This document shows positions 9,482-18,749 of a stretch of DNA of 39,803 nucleotides, piece by piece; the stretch's first letter is position 1, and every line of letters begins with the position of its first letter. This DNA is from an uncultured Muribaculaceae bacterium. Lineage in GTDB: Bacteria > Bacteroidota > Bacteroidia > Bacteroidales > Muribaculaceae. The position numbers and the translations under genes are program-made. Location: assembly GCA_947174275.1 (NCBI GenBank), contig CAMWIJ010000022.1, forward strand, positions 1 to 39,803, given 5' to 3'. The notes under the pieces are model-generated. The model ran no database searches and was not told the DNA's origin. It saw nothing but the letters and a program-made list of their open reading frames with translations.

Positions 9482-11461
9482 TTAGTTGGCGAAATCAATC
9501 GACAGGCCCAATTGGAAACGACGTGGATTAAGCGGATAACCCGGCATCGAGAACCAATTGTCGCCGCCAAACAAACCCTGGTTGACATGTGAGAACATCA
9601 CATAGAAACGGGTCTTGCTCAGTTTGAAATTCATATATGCGTTTACAAACGGATAATTGCCGCATTCAGCTTCTCGTTGATTGTAAAATGACATTGTCGC
9701 CGGTTGATATGCCACACTCTTGTATCTGGTATAATAGTCACAATCCACGCCAAACTGCACATCGAGTGCGTTCGCTACCTTGAATTTTATGAACATGTTG
9801 GAATATACTGCCAGCTTAGGCAACGGCACCACATAATCATCTGATGATGTCTGATACGTAAGCCGGTTCTGCCAGTTGAATATTCCGAATTCAAAATTCT
9901 GCTCCAGCGAAGCACTGAACACCTGCACGCTCGAACCGCATTGTGTCGGTAATGCCTGTTCGTTGAAGTATACAAGATTTTGCACATTTTCCACCCCTGC
10001 GCTTATCGTGGTCGATGTGCGGGGCAGATTGATGCGCCCTCCCGCACGCAGACGTCTGGTTTTGTCGAAATCATTATCCCATGCGAAGTGGTTGCCGATG
10101 TAATGTTTCAGAAGATAAGGCACATTCGTATTGGAAAAATCACCGTAGGCAGTCACATTGAGAGTGTCTCCAAAGAGAGGTATATGTGTATAGATATTTC
10201 CGTTAAGCGATACTTCTCCCGCAGCTTCTCCGATTATGCCAATGCGGCCGGTAGCGTCGTAGTTGAGTATCCGTCCCTGTCTGCGAGTCAGCTGCGCGCC
10301 CACCCAGACGTAATTCTCTCCTTTGGTGGTCGGTATATTTGCAAAAGGCAGCGGGGTTAGAGTTTCGGGAAGAGGCTGAGCCCGGTCGACAGTATCAGCA
10401 GTTTGGGTATAATGCCGGTATTCGTGAGTGAGAAATGCGGCAAGTCCGGCTTTTGCATATTTGTGAAAGCCTTCAAGGAGACTTACTCCGAAAGTGTTGC
10501 GTATCGTGTAATATTTTGTATGATCGTTTGTTTCAAGCGGATTGAGATAGGTGTTTTCCCAGAATTCCCTCGCTTCATTGGCATTTTGATTTCGGAATGT
10601 GTGCCTTGCATTCTTGTAATCAAGCGTCCATATGAAACTCGACACCGGCACATACTCCTGTTTTACACTGTCTCCGTCAAGCACATCTTTGTAGAAACCG
10701 ATTTTGTAACGTGAATTTAGATAAATCTGAGTTCCTGCCACTCTGTTGTGGGCATTGCTCAGGCGGGTCGGGATAGTCTTGTAGTCTACTGATGTCGAGC
10801 CGCCCTGTATCTCTGCCGGATCCGTTATATAGCGGTCATCTGTTATCCCGCCATTCTCTTTGTTTACAGCATTGTAATGTTGCATAAATCCCTGAAACTC
10901 AAAGCGGTCTCCGATATACGAGCCTGAAAGGCCCCACGACAGGTGTTTTGTCGCCTGATAGTTGTACGACCCTTTTGAATATAGATAATCAAGCATTGCA
11001 CCGACCTGAGCGCGTGAATTGATATTGCCTGAGAAATCAGCTTTCAGTCGATCTTGAGCGGTCTCTTTGCCTCCGCCGAAGTTATATGATGCAAGCGTCA
11101 TCGGTATGCGCGTATTATAAAAACGCTGGGTGGCAGCCGACGGTATCCAGGCCTGTAATGCATCTCTGAAAAAGAAATCTGAGGCTGCATCCCGCTCGAA
11201 ATATATCAGATTGTACCCCTCGCTGCCAAGATTGCCGGTCGTGGCATACGCTATACTGCGTTCCGAGGGCACCGACCGCTGTCCGTAATTGAGGAAACAT
11301 GTATCGACCTCGGCTTCTACACGTTCACCCAATGGAGATATGATGCGCCATGACGATATCTTCTGCGTGACCTGAGCCGATTTCTTTGCCGTCGGTTCCT
11401 GTGCTGAAAGCGACGCAGTGCTGATTATACCTGATAGGAATATTATGGATATCCGTTTCAT
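9482..11461 (-). CDS. Putative outer-membrane porin (Porin_10 type)
   Basis: 659 residues with a Sec signal peptide (MKRISIIFLSGIISTASLSA, cleavage near residue 20). The mature part is rich in alternating aromatic and polar strands typical of an outer-membrane beta barrel, and ends with strands including RRFQLGLSIDFAN. The N-terminal part, with SSWRIISPLGERVEAEVDT followed by YFERDAASDFFFRD, and the overall length fit the Bacteroidetes putative porin family. There is no TonB box or plug domain, so it is not a SusC-type receptor. It begins 10 bp after the DUF6155-like gene and is probably cotranscribed with it. The transported solute is unknown. Confidence 0.8.
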   Translation of the reverse strand: MKRISIIFLSGIISTASLSAQEPTAKKSAQVTQKISSWRIISPLGERVEAEVDTCFLNYGQRSVPSERSIAYATTGNLGSEGYNLIYFERDAASDFFFRDALQAWIPSAATQRFYNTRIPMTLASYNFGGGKETAQDRLKADFSGNINSRAQVGAMLDYLYSKGSYNYQATKHLSWGLSGSYIGDRFEFQGFMQHYNAVNKENGGITDDRYITDPAEIQGGSTSVDYKTIPTRLSNAHNRVAGTQIYLNSRYKIGFYKDVLDGDSVKQEYVPVSSFIWTLDYKNARHTFRNQNANEAREFWENTYLNPLETNDHTKYYTIRNTFGVSLLEGFHKYAKAGLAAFLTHEYRHYTQTADTVDRAQPLPETLTPLPFANIPTTKGENYVWVGAQLTRRQGRILNYDATGRIGIIGEAAGEVSLNGNIYTHIPLFGDTLNVTAYGDFSNTNVPYLLKHYIGNHFAWDNDFDKTRRLRAGGRINLPRTSTTISAGVENVQNLVYFNEQALPTQCGSSVQVFSASLEQNFEFGIFNWQNRLTYQTSSDDYVVPLPKLAVYSNMFIKFKVANALDVQFGVDCDYYTRYKSVAYQPATMSFYNQREAECGNYPFVNAYMNFKLSKTRFYVMFSHVNQGLFGGDNWFSMPGYPLNPRRFQLGLSIDFAN

Positions 11462-11471
11462 TATGTTGTTT

Positions 11472-11996
11472 CTATATACTTTTGCTTCCGATGTATGTCC
11501 GGCATGCTTCGGAAATGCCGCTTTTGAATGTTCTGCTGCCGGGTAATTCCGGAGCTAAAAGTTCGTTGATATTCTTTAACGCCACGTCAAGTTCCTCATT
11601 CTTGTCTGCAAATTCCAGATAGTCTGTGACAGTTTTGCCAATGCCCTTATATAATGTTTCGGAGAAATAAAGCAATTGCTCCATCTGAAGTGCCCGCCTT
11701 ATTATATGGCGGTATAATTCATGACGATAAATGATGTCGGGATGAAAACTTCCGAATTCTTTCACAAGTTTCTTTATTACCGATATTCTGGCTTTTGACC
11801 GACTCCATTTCGACTTGGCAAATTCCTTGTCTACCGCTTTCTGATATTTTTCAAAAAGTTTTTTTGAATTCGGATCAAGAAAGAAATCAAAATAATCCTT
11901 TACATCCTTGCGGGCTGCATACAAGTCGAGAACTACTTCGATGAGTTGCTCTTTCGTATAGCCAGATAGTTCCTTTTTCAGTGAGGTTTTCGACAT
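11472..11996 (-). CDS. DUF6155-like conserved protein
   Basis: A 174-residue soluble protein from the chosen ATG, beginning MSKTSLKKELSGYTKEQLIE. The frame continues 20 residues upstream, but that part is Cys- and Phe-rich and overlaps the probable promoter, so the internal ATG is preferred. It is mostly helical and charged, with DLYAARKDVKDYFDFFLDP near the start, and I recall this opening from the DUF6155 family of Bacteroidetes. No catalytic motif or signal peptide is visible. It lies just upstream of the porin gene with a 10-bp gap. Function unknown. Confidence 0.72.
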   Translation of the reverse strand: MSKTSLKKELSGYTKEQLIEVVLDLYAARKDVKDYFDFFLDPNSKKLFEKYQKAVDKEFAKSKWSRSKARISVIKKLVKEFGSFHPDIIYRHELYRHIIRRALQMEQLLYFSETLYKGIGKTVTDYLEFADKNEELDVALKNINELLAPELPGSRTFKSGISEACRTYIGSKSI

Positions 11997-12025
11997 GGAT
12001 ATGATGCATAAGCCGTTTTGCATCA

Positions 12026-12057
12026 CAAAATAACAAAAAGTTGGGCATATATACAAA
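12026..12057 (-). promoter_or_regulatory. Possible promoter for the DUF6155-porin unit
   Basis: On the minus strand TTTG (12057-12054) is followed after 20 bp by TTATTTTG (12033-12026), which differs from TAnnTTTG at one position. Transcription would begin about 23 bases before the ATG at 11996. The -33 box sits in the T tract of the preceding terminator. Confidence 0.35.
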
Positions 12058-12088
12058 AAAGCTGCCGTCTTTTACCTCGACGGCAGCT
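12053..12088 (-). terminator. Rho-independent terminator of the uvrB-ygiQ-S9 unit
   Basis: Read on the minus strand, a perfect 10-bp stem (AGCTGCCGTC and its complement, 12079-12088 with 12060-12069) with a 9-base loop is followed by six or more Ts. It lies about 35 bp after the peptidase stop codon. Confidence 0.88.
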
Positions 12089-12122
12089 CCTTTATATCGG
12101 AATTGTCTGTTATGATAAATCT

Positions 12123-14258
12123 TTACTCTTCCGTCTTGTCAGATGACGCAAGGAGTGACGGATTTGTATAATCCACGCCTTTCAGCCATTTGTCGAGCCA
12201 ACGGAAGAATACCCTCTGCCACAGTATTGCATTCTGGGGTTTGAGTATCCAGTGGTTTTCATCCGGGAATACAACCATCTCGGCCGGAACGCCGCGCAGA
12301 CGGGCTGCGTTGAATGCCATCATGCCCTGTGATGCCAGAATACGGAAATCATACTCGCCATGTGTAACAAGTATCGGAGTGTCCCATTTGTCAATGAATT
12401 TATGGGGCGACGATGCGAATGTTCTCTGGGCTGCCGCATTGTCCTTTTCCCAATATGCTCCACCCATATCCCAGTTGGCAAACCACATCTCCTCGGTCTC
12501 GAGATACTGCGACTCGATATTGAAGATACCGGCATGCGCTATAAGGCATGCAAAGCGACCGTCGTGGTTGCCGGCAAGCCAATATACCGAGAAGCCGCCA
12601 TAACTTGCTCCGACAGCTCCGATATGTTCAGCATCGACATACGGCTTTTCTTTCATGAAATCGACAGCCGAGAGATAATCTTTCATGTTCTGCCCGGGGT
12701 AATCTTTTGATATCTGGGCATTCCACTCTGTTCCGAAACCGGGCAGACCGCGGCGGTTCGGTGCAATTACGATATAACCGTTTGCTGCCATAAGTGCGAG
12801 GTTCCAGCGGTAGCTCCAGAACTGACTTACTGCCTGTTGCGGGCCTCCCTGGCAATAAAGTATAGCTGGATACTTCTTGTTGGGATCGAAGTTCTGCGGA
12901 TACACTACCCAAGTTGTCATCTCCTTGCCGTCAGTAGTCGGAACGAGAACTTTCTCTACCGTAGGCATCGTCAGTTGACCGAATATATCCTTATTGATAT
13001 CGGTGAGCTGACGCACCTGACCGTTTTCAACCACGCAAAGTTCATTTGGCTGCAACATCGAATGGCGCATGGTTACGAGTATATTCTCATTTACCGGACA
13101 CAATGCAGCGTAATCAAACAGCCCTGCGTTATCCATCACCGGATTGATTTCTCTGGTTGCTATCTCCACATTAAATATCGGTTCTTCACCCATGTATGGA
13201 GCAGTGAAATAGATGCTCTTGCCATCCTTGGCCCATGCGATAAGGTCGGCAGAGAAATCCCAGTCAGAAGTCAGATCTGTTTTTTCTCCGGTAGTTGTGT
13301 CAAGAATGAAGATGCGGTTCTTGTCGCTTTCATAGCCGTCATGCTCCATGCTGAGCCAAGCCACATACCGTCCGTCAGGTGAGTAAGCCGGAGCGGTATC
13401 ATAACCCATCATCCCCTCTGTCAGATTTTTCGTTTCCTTTGACTCAAGATTATAAAGGTAGAGATCGCTGTTGGTCGACAGTGAGTAGTCCATGCCGGTT
13501 TTCTTGCGGCTTACATAAATCAGTTGTTTTGAATCAGGCGACCACGTAAAAGATTCCGAACCGCCAAACGGGCGCATCGGTGCCTCAAACGGCTCATCCT
13601 GCATGATATCGGTAACGTTGGTGACTGTGCTGCCGTCGAAATCGCCGATGAAGGGGTGGGGGATTTCCGTAACCCATTCGTCCCAATGCTTGTACATCAG
13701 GTCATCGATGATGCGGGCATTGGCTTTTGGCAGGTCAGGATATACATCGGCCGGCGTACGATCATATTTCACTCGTCCGATCATCACTACTTTCTTCTCG
13801 TCGGCAGAAAAAAGGAATCCTTCAATACCGCCTTCCACATTGCTGACTTTGGTTTTCCCTTTTCCATCGGCACCCATTACATAGAGTTGCGTGGCTTTGC
13901 CGTCAGATGCGAGGTAGGCTATTTTGTTGCCGTTGTCAATCCATACTGCCGCGTTTTCTGACTCGGCAGTGTGTGTCAGACGTTGTGGCTCCCCTCCTTT
14001 GATGTCGACTACATAAAGTTCGTTGTTGCTTTTGTTCTGCTCCACACTTTCGTATGAGATGCCGAAAAGCACTTTGCTTCCGTCGGGCGAAACCTGCGGA
14101 TTGCTTACTCGTCCCAATGCCTCAAGAGCATCGATTGAGAACACGCCGTCGGCCGATTGAAATTCCGGCCTTTCGATGATATTCTCCTCAGGCGAACTGC
14201 ATCCGGTCGCACCAGCTATCAGAGCGGTCATTGCAATTGTTGTTAATGTTTTGTTCAT
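12123..14258 (-). CDS. S9 family serine peptidase, lipoprotein (prolyl oligopeptidase/DPP type)
   Basis: A 711-residue peptidase. The signal peptide ends in a lipobox with Cys20 (AGATGC), so it should be a lipoprotein in the cell envelope. Residues from about 35 to 430 are repeated TolB/WD-like blades, for example NPQVSPDGSKVLF and APAYSPDGRYVAWLS, forming the propeller that gates access. The C-terminal alpha/beta hydrolase has the nucleophile Ser552 in GASYGGFS, an Asp in THGEYDFRI and a His in PDENHWI, so the triad is complete. The layout resembles the S9C/DPP5 group that releases dipeptides. It begins 15 bp after the ygiQ-type gene, and a strong terminator follows it. Confidence 0.9.
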   Translation of the reverse strand: MNKTLTTIAMTALIAGATGCSSPEENIIERPEFQSADGVFSIDALEALGRVSNPQVSPDGSKVLFGISYESVEQNKSNNELYVVDIKGGEPQRLTHTAESENAAVWIDNGNKIAYLASDGKATQLYVMGADGKGKTKVSNVEGGIEGFLFSADEKKVVMIGRVKYDRTPADVYPDLPKANARIIDDLMYKHWDEWVTEIPHPFIGDFDGSTVTNVTDIMQDEPFEAPMRPFGGSESFTWSPDSKQLIYVSRKKTGMDYSLSTNSDLYLYNLESKETKNLTEGMMGYDTAPAYSPDGRYVAWLSMEHDGYESDKNRIFILDTTTGEKTDLTSDWDFSADLIAWAKDGKSIYFTAPYMGEEPIFNVEIATREINPVMDNAGLFDYAALCPVNENILVTMRHSMLQPNELCVVENGQVRQLTDINKDIFGQLTMPTVEKVLVPTTDGKEMTTWVVYPQNFDPNKKYPAILYCQGGPQQAVSQFWSYRWNLALMAANGYIVIAPNRRGLPGFGTEWNAQISKDYPGQNMKDYLSAVDFMKEKPYVDAEHIGAVGASYGGFSVYWLAGNHDGRFACLIAHAGIFNIESQYLETEEMWFANWDMGGAYWEKDNAAAQRTFASSPHKFIDKWDTPILVTHGEYDFRILASQGMMAFNAARLRGVPAEMVVFPDENHWILKPQNAILWQRVFFRWLDKWLKGVDYTNPSLLASSDKTEE

Positions 14259-14273
14259 GATTTTTAATTAGAA

Positions 14274-16244
14274 TTACTTTTTATTATATCTGTTTCTGTC
14301 TTGTCGGTCTGTTCTATAGCTGTTTTTATTCTGTTTATCGTTGCTTCTGAATTTTTGGGGATTTTGCGTGACATTACGGTTTCGAGCCTGTGGTATTCCT
14401 TTGGGGTACAGCATGGCAAGCAGATCCTCTCGGTGCAACGATTTAAGTGAATTGACAATATCACGATGATAATTTTGGTCGTACCAGAAGAAATATTTAC
14501 GCTGCGCAAGTTTCTGCTCGGCGTTATGTGCCGTATAGACTTTTTCTCCCGTATAAGGATGTATCCCTGTATAGTAAATCTCAGTAGAAAGAGTCATTGG
14601 GGTGGGGGTGAAGTCCTGCACCTGCTCAAGATGCATGTTCAGCCGCTGCGTTTTCACCGCAAGCTCAGCCATGTCAACCTCTTTGCATCCCGGGTGCGAC
14701 GAAATAAAATAAGGTATCAGTTGCTGGTTCAGACCATGCTTTGCATTCACCCGGTTAAATATGTCGCGGAACTCATAATATAATTCAAAATCAGGTTTCC
14801 GCATCATGTTGAGCACTTGAGGCTCGGTGTGCTCTGGCGCGACTTTGAGCCGTCCGGACACATGCCGTGCTATCAGTTCTTCGTTATACCTGGCATTAAT
14901 GTTGTCAATTCGCTTGTCGCCGGTGCGGTGCATCGACAGGTCATATCTGACGCCGCTGCCCACAAAACTCTTTTTCACTCCCGGCAATGCATCTACTGCA
15001 TGATACACGTCAAGCAGTTTGCTGTGATCCGTATTCAGATTTGGACAGACCTTAGGATGAATACATGATGGACGCAGACATTTCTCGCATATTCGCTCAT
15101 CGTTGCCTCGCATTGCATACATATTGGCCGACGGACCGCCCAGATCGCTGATATACCCCTTGAAATCCGGCATATTGATTACTGCCCTTGCTTCTTTGAC
15201 TATCGACTCTTTTGATCTTGATGCGATAAACTTGCCCTGATGCGCGGAAATCGTACAAAACGAACACCCGCCGAAACATCCGCGGTGCATATTTATCGAA
15301 TGCTTTATCATCTCGTAAGCCGGGATTGTCTTGCCCTTGTATCGCGGATGTGGCAGACGCGTATACGGAAGATCAAATGAGGCATCAATCTCATTTGTTG
15401 TCATTGGAGGGTACATCGGATTGACTTTCACTACTCGGCTGTCATCAGTCTGCTGCCATAGAATCGCTCCATGGCGACGGTTGCTCTGTTGCTCTATATG
15501 CTTGAAGTTTTCCGCCTGACAACGTTTCGACTTTGACACTTCACGCCAACTGTGTAATATTATATTATCGGCATCTGCAACCGGCATTTCATCTTTAAAT
15601 AGAAGCATGGCCGTCTGCGGCAAATCTTTAAGGTCTCCAATCTCCGCCCCTGACGCAAGTTTGTCGGCAAGCTCGACAATCCCTTTCTCTCCCATGCCAT
15701 ACATAAGCATATCCGCCGGAGCATCCACGAGAATTGACTGCCGCAGCGCATCCTGCCAATAGTCATAATGCGAAAGTCTGCGCATCGACGCCTCTATGCC
15801 GCCTATCACTACCGGAACGTTTCCATATAACTCACGCAAAATCTTTGTGTAGACAATAGTTGGATAATCCGGCCTCATTCCGGCTTTTCCCCCTGGGGTA
15901 TATGCATCGTCCGACCGACGGCGGCGGTTGGCGGTATAATGGTTGACCATAGAGTCCATCGCTCCGGCAGATACACCGAAAAACAAGCGCGGTCTGCCAA
16001 GTTTGCGGAAGTCTCGCAGGTCATCACGCCAGTTTGGTTGTGGCACGATAGCCACTTTATAGCCGTGAGCCTGAAGCACTCGTCCGAGCACAGCAGCGCC
16101 GAATGACGGATGGTCAACGTATGCGTCTCCCGAAAAGAGTATGACATCAAGCTGCTCCCAGCCCAATGCCTCGATCTCCTTTACAGAGGTCGGAAGGAAA
16201 CTTTGGATTGATGTTCCTTTATTATTTGATATTGGCAATGCCAT
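14274..16244 (-). CDS. ygiQ: YgiQ-type radical SAM protein
   Basis: 656 residues. The radical SAM cluster motif is CFGGCSFC (a C-x3-C-x2-C spacing), near residues 318-325. The family's N-terminal region is present (WEQLDVILFSGDAYVDHPSF, FGVSAGAMDSMVNHYTANRR), with a B12-binding-like fold. So are the family's later blocks GRLKVAPEHTEP and PYFISSHPGCKEVDM. The last 30 residues are a basic, Asn/Arg/Gln-rich tail without predicted fold. The biochemical role of YgiQ is not established. The gene sits between uvrB and the S9 peptidase and is likely cotranscribed with both. The gap after uvrB is 66 bp. Confidence 0.92.
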   Translation of the reverse strand: MALPISNNKGTSIQSFLPTSVKEIEALGWEQLDVILFSGDAYVDHPSFGAAVLGRVLQAHGYKVAIVPQPNWRDDLRDFRKLGRPRLFFGVSAGAMDSMVNHYTANRRRRSDDAYTPGGKAGMRPDYPTIVYTKILRELYGNVPVVIGGIEASMRRLSHYDYWQDALRQSILVDAPADMLMYGMGEKGIVELADKLASGAEIGDLKDLPQTAMLLFKDEMPVADADNIILHSWREVSKSKRCQAENFKHIEQQSNRRHGAILWQQTDDSRVVKVNPMYPPMTTNEIDASFDLPYTRLPHPRYKGKTIPAYEMIKHSINMHRGCFGGCSFCTISAHQGKFIASRSKESIVKEARAVINMPDFKGYISDLGGPSANMYAMRGNDERICEKCLRPSCIHPKVCPNLNTDHSKLLDVYHAVDALPGVKKSFVGSGVRYDLSMHRTGDKRIDNINARYNEELIARHVSGRLKVAPEHTEPQVLNMMRKPDFELYYEFRDIFNRVNAKHGLNQQLIPYFISSHPGCKEVDMAELAVKTQRLNMHLEQVQDFTPTPMTLSTEIYYTGIHPYTGEKVYTAHNAEQKLAQRKYFFWYDQNYHRDIVNSLKSLHREDLLAMLYPKGIPQARNRNVTQNPQKFRSNDKQNKNSYRTDRQDRNRYNKK

Positions 16245-16310
16245 TTCCGAATTCTGATTGTTATATTTTTTTTTGAGAGAAATTGATTTTATTGCTATTC
16301 AGCCGACATC

Positions 16311-18368
16311 TCACTTATTGACACTGTCGGCAAGCAACTCCTCCAGTTTGATTATCTCGTCGCGCAGGCGGGCAGCCTCTATAAATTCCATGTTTTTTGC
16401 CGCCTTGCGCATCGCTGAACGCTGTTTGTCGATATGTGCCTGCAGTTCGACATCCGACATATACGGAAGCACCGGATCTGCCGCGATGTTGGCCGGAGCT
16501 GACTTATATTCGCTCTCGTATGGTATCGGCTGACGTGTCTGCATTGACGGCTGTGCCACATCCGCTTCATCCGCTTCAAATCCGATAAGGGCATTGCGGG
16601 CCTTGATTATAGCCTTTGGCGTTATGCCGTGCTTCTCATTGTAGGCAAGCTGGATCGAACGCCTGCGGTTTGTCTCGTCAATCGTAAGCTGCATTGAGTC
16701 GGTCACCTTGTCGGCATACATTATTACCGCACCGTTAAGATTGCGTGCAGCGCGACCTACGGTCTGTGTCAGTGACCGGTGCGAACGCAAGAATCCTTCT
16801 TTGTCTGCATCAAGAATTGCCACCAACGACACTTCCGGCAAGTCAAGTCCCTCACGGAGGAGATTGACCCCGATCAGCACATCATATACTCCGGCACGCA
16901 GGTCATCGAGTATCTTTATGCGGTCCATTGTGTCGACATCTGAGTGGATATAGGCTGCCTTGATATCAAGTTTGCCGAAATATTCATTCAATTCTTCCGC
17001 CATTCGCTTGGTAAGAGTGGTGACGAGCACGCGTTCACCAAGCTCTCGGCGACGGTCAATTTCCATTATCAGATCATCAATCTGATTGAGCGTCGGTCGC
17101 ACGGATATCGTCGGGTCGAGAAGCCCGGTCGGGCGTATTATCTGCTCTACAACCACACCTTCGCTCCTTATCAGCTCATAGTCGGCCGGAGTCGCGCTGA
17201 CATATATTACTTGCGGAGTGAGCGACTCAAATTCCTCAAACCGCAGCGGGCGGTTGTCAATCGCCGAAGGCAACCTGAAGCCGTAGTCCACAAGCGTGCA
17301 TTTGCGCGAAAGGTCACCGCCGGCCATTGCCCTTATCTGCGGAAGCGTTACGTGGCTTTCATCTATGACAGTGAGAAAATCGTCTGGAAAATAATCCAAA
17401 AGACAGAATGGCCGCACGCCAGGCTCACGGCCGTCAAAATATCGGCTGTAGTTCTCTATTCCCGGGCAATGCCCAACCTCACGTATCATCTCTATATCGT
17501 AACTCGTGCGTTCATATAGCCGCTTGGCTTCAAGAGGCTTTCCTTCCTGATTGAACATATCGACACATCGCCCGAGATCGAGTTCCATTTCGGCCAACGC
17601 CGATGCCTGACGCTCCTTGGTGGTGACAAAAATATTCGCAGGGTAAATCTTGAAACTGTCATGAGTGCCGAGCGACACGCCGTCAATCGGGTGCAACGTC
17701 TGTATTGACTCTATTTCGTCTCCCCAGAATACAATCCGCAACACAATTTCCTCGTAAGCCAGACGAATATCCACAGTGTCCCCCTTGACCCGGAATGTGC
17801 CTCGTGAGAGTTCCACTTCATTACGTGAATACAACGCCTCCGTGAGACGGCGCAGAAATGCATTGCGGGCTATTTTCTGACCGACCTTAACATCAATGAC
17901 GTTGCTGTGAAAATCATCAGGATTACCGATGCCGTAAAGACACGACACCGATGACACCACAATTACATCACGACGACCCGACAGCAGGGCAGAGGTTGTG
18001 GCAAGTCTCAGTCGGTCAATCTCGTCATTTATCATCAGATCCTTCTCTATATATTTGTCAACCGACGGAATATAAGCTTCGGGCTGATAGTAATCGTAGT
18101 ATGAAACAAAATACTGTACCGAATTTTCAGGGAAAAACGCTTTGAATTCACTGTACAGCTGCGCGGCAAGCGTCTTGTTGTGGCTTAGTATCAGAGTCGG
18201 CTTATTGACACGCTCTATCAGATTGGCAATGGTGAAGGTCTTGCCGGAACCTGTAACGCCAAGCAATGTCTGCGCCGAAAGATTGTCAATCACCCCCTTG
18301 GCCAACTGCTCGATGGCCTGAGGTTGATCGCCGGTAGGGTTATATTGGGAATTGAGCTTAAAATTCAT
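16311..18368 (-). CDS. uvrB: UvrABC system protein B
   Basis: The damage-verifying helicase of nucleotide excision repair, 685 residues, acting with UvrA and UvrC. Walker A GVTGSGKT lies near residue 39. The beta-hairpin that probes DNA is in YYDYYQPEAYIPS. The DEAD-like box is DESH near 335. Helicase motifs V and VI are present as GVNLLREGLDLPEVSL and QTVGRAARN. The C-terminal UVR domain that contacts UvrC covers the last 40 residues or so (MRKAAKNMEFIEAARLRDEI). It has a near-consensus promoter and a leader of only about 20 bases. Confidence 0.98.
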   Translation of the reverse strand: MNFKLNSQYNPTGDQPQAIEQLAKGVIDNLSAQTLLGVTGSGKTFTIANLIERVNKPTLILSHNKTLAAQLYSEFKAFFPENSVQYFVSYYDYYQPEAYIPSVDKYIEKDLMINDEIDRLRLATTSALLSGRRDVIVVSSVSCLYGIGNPDDFHSNVIDVKVGQKIARNAFLRRLTEALYSRNEVELSRGTFRVKGDTVDIRLAYEEIVLRIVFWGDEIESIQTLHPIDGVSLGTHDSFKIYPANIFVTTKERQASALAEMELDLGRCVDMFNQEGKPLEAKRLYERTSYDIEMIREVGHCPGIENYSRYFDGREPGVRPFCLLDYFPDDFLTVIDESHVTLPQIRAMAGGDLSRKCTLVDYGFRLPSAIDNRPLRFEEFESLTPQVIYVSATPADYELIRSEGVVVEQIIRPTGLLDPTISVRPTLNQIDDLIMEIDRRRELGERVLVTTLTKRMAEELNEYFGKLDIKAAYIHSDVDTMDRIKILDDLRAGVYDVLIGVNLLREGLDLPEVSLVAILDADKEGFLRSHRSLTQTVGRAARNLNGAVIMYADKVTDSMQLTIDETNRRRSIQLAYNEKHGITPKAIIKARNALIGFEADEADVAQPSMQTRQPIPYESEYKSAPANIAADPVLPYMSDVELQAHIDKQRSAMRKAAKNMEFIEAARLRDEIIKLEELLADSVNK

Positions 18369-18393
18369 CTGCTATTGGAAATGTTTCAACTTA

Positions 18394-18425
18394 CAAATAT
18401 ACAAAATTTTTAGCCTGAATCCAAA
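18394..18425 (-). promoter_or_regulatory. Consensus Bacteroidetes promoter for uvrB
   Basis: On the minus strand TTTG (18425-18422), a 20-bp spacer and TATATTTG (18401-18394) match the TTTG-N19/20-TAnnTTTG consensus fully. The start codon at 18368 lies about 26 bp beyond the -7 element. Confidence 0.75.
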
Positions 18426-18600
18426 TAAATTCATGTCAAATTTTGCGTGGTTTTATGCGCGATTTCACTTAGGCCGAATGCTATTAAAAACCTGATTTAA
18501 TTAAGATTCAAGCTCTGACAAGTGTAATAAAAACGGAGGCTTCGTACAAATGTTAAAATCATGAAAGATTAAATAGATAAAATTAACATCAAAATTCACA
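18426..18600. other. Intergenic stretch, AT-rich, no gene seen
   Basis: This is the central part of the 381-bp gap between divergent uvrB and the bat cluster, the only gap in the window longer than 300 bp. A 20-codon frame on the plus strand (18433-18495) is the longest noted, and nothing supports its translation. I see no RNA gene or long inverted repeat here. Confidence 0.5.
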
Positions 18601-18628
18601 TTCGCAACGTTATAATTATATAACTTTG
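18601..18628 (+). promoter_or_regulatory. Putative promoter of the MoxR-bat operon
   Basis: TAACTTTG (18621-18628) fits the -7 consensus exactly. TTCG (18601-18604) could be a degenerate -33 with a short 16-bp spacer. The implied leader is about 115 bases and contains the hairpin at 18649-18700. Confidence 0.55.
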
Positions 18629-18648
18629 TAAATACGATAAAATAGCGT

Positions 18649-18700
18649 CTGACAATCAGAGTCATTTTCCTGTTGTTTTATTAGGAAAATGGGATGTCAG
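18649..18700 (+). promoter_or_regulatory. Nested hairpin in the 5' leader of the MoxR-bat operon
   Basis: An inner perfect 9-bp stem pairs CATTTTCCT (18663-18671) with AGGAAAATG (18683-18691) around an 11-base loop. An outer stem pairs CTGAC (18649-18653) with GTCAG (18696-18700). It ends 49 bases before the MoxR start. No T tract follows, so it is more likely a stabilising or regulatory leader element than a terminator. Confidence 0.55.
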
Positions 18701-18749
18701 GCATTGTATGAATTAAAAAATAATCAACATATAAATTAATCCGGCCCAC

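Noticed and set aside
11997-12056. N-terminal extension of the DUF6155-like protein
   Set aside because: The added residues are Cys/Phe-rich and overlap the likely promoter; the internal ATG gives a typical start.
18433-18495. Twenty-codon frame in the uvrB-moxR gap as a leader peptide
   Set aside because: It lies upstream of the predicted transcription start of the bat operon and has no supporting signals or composition.
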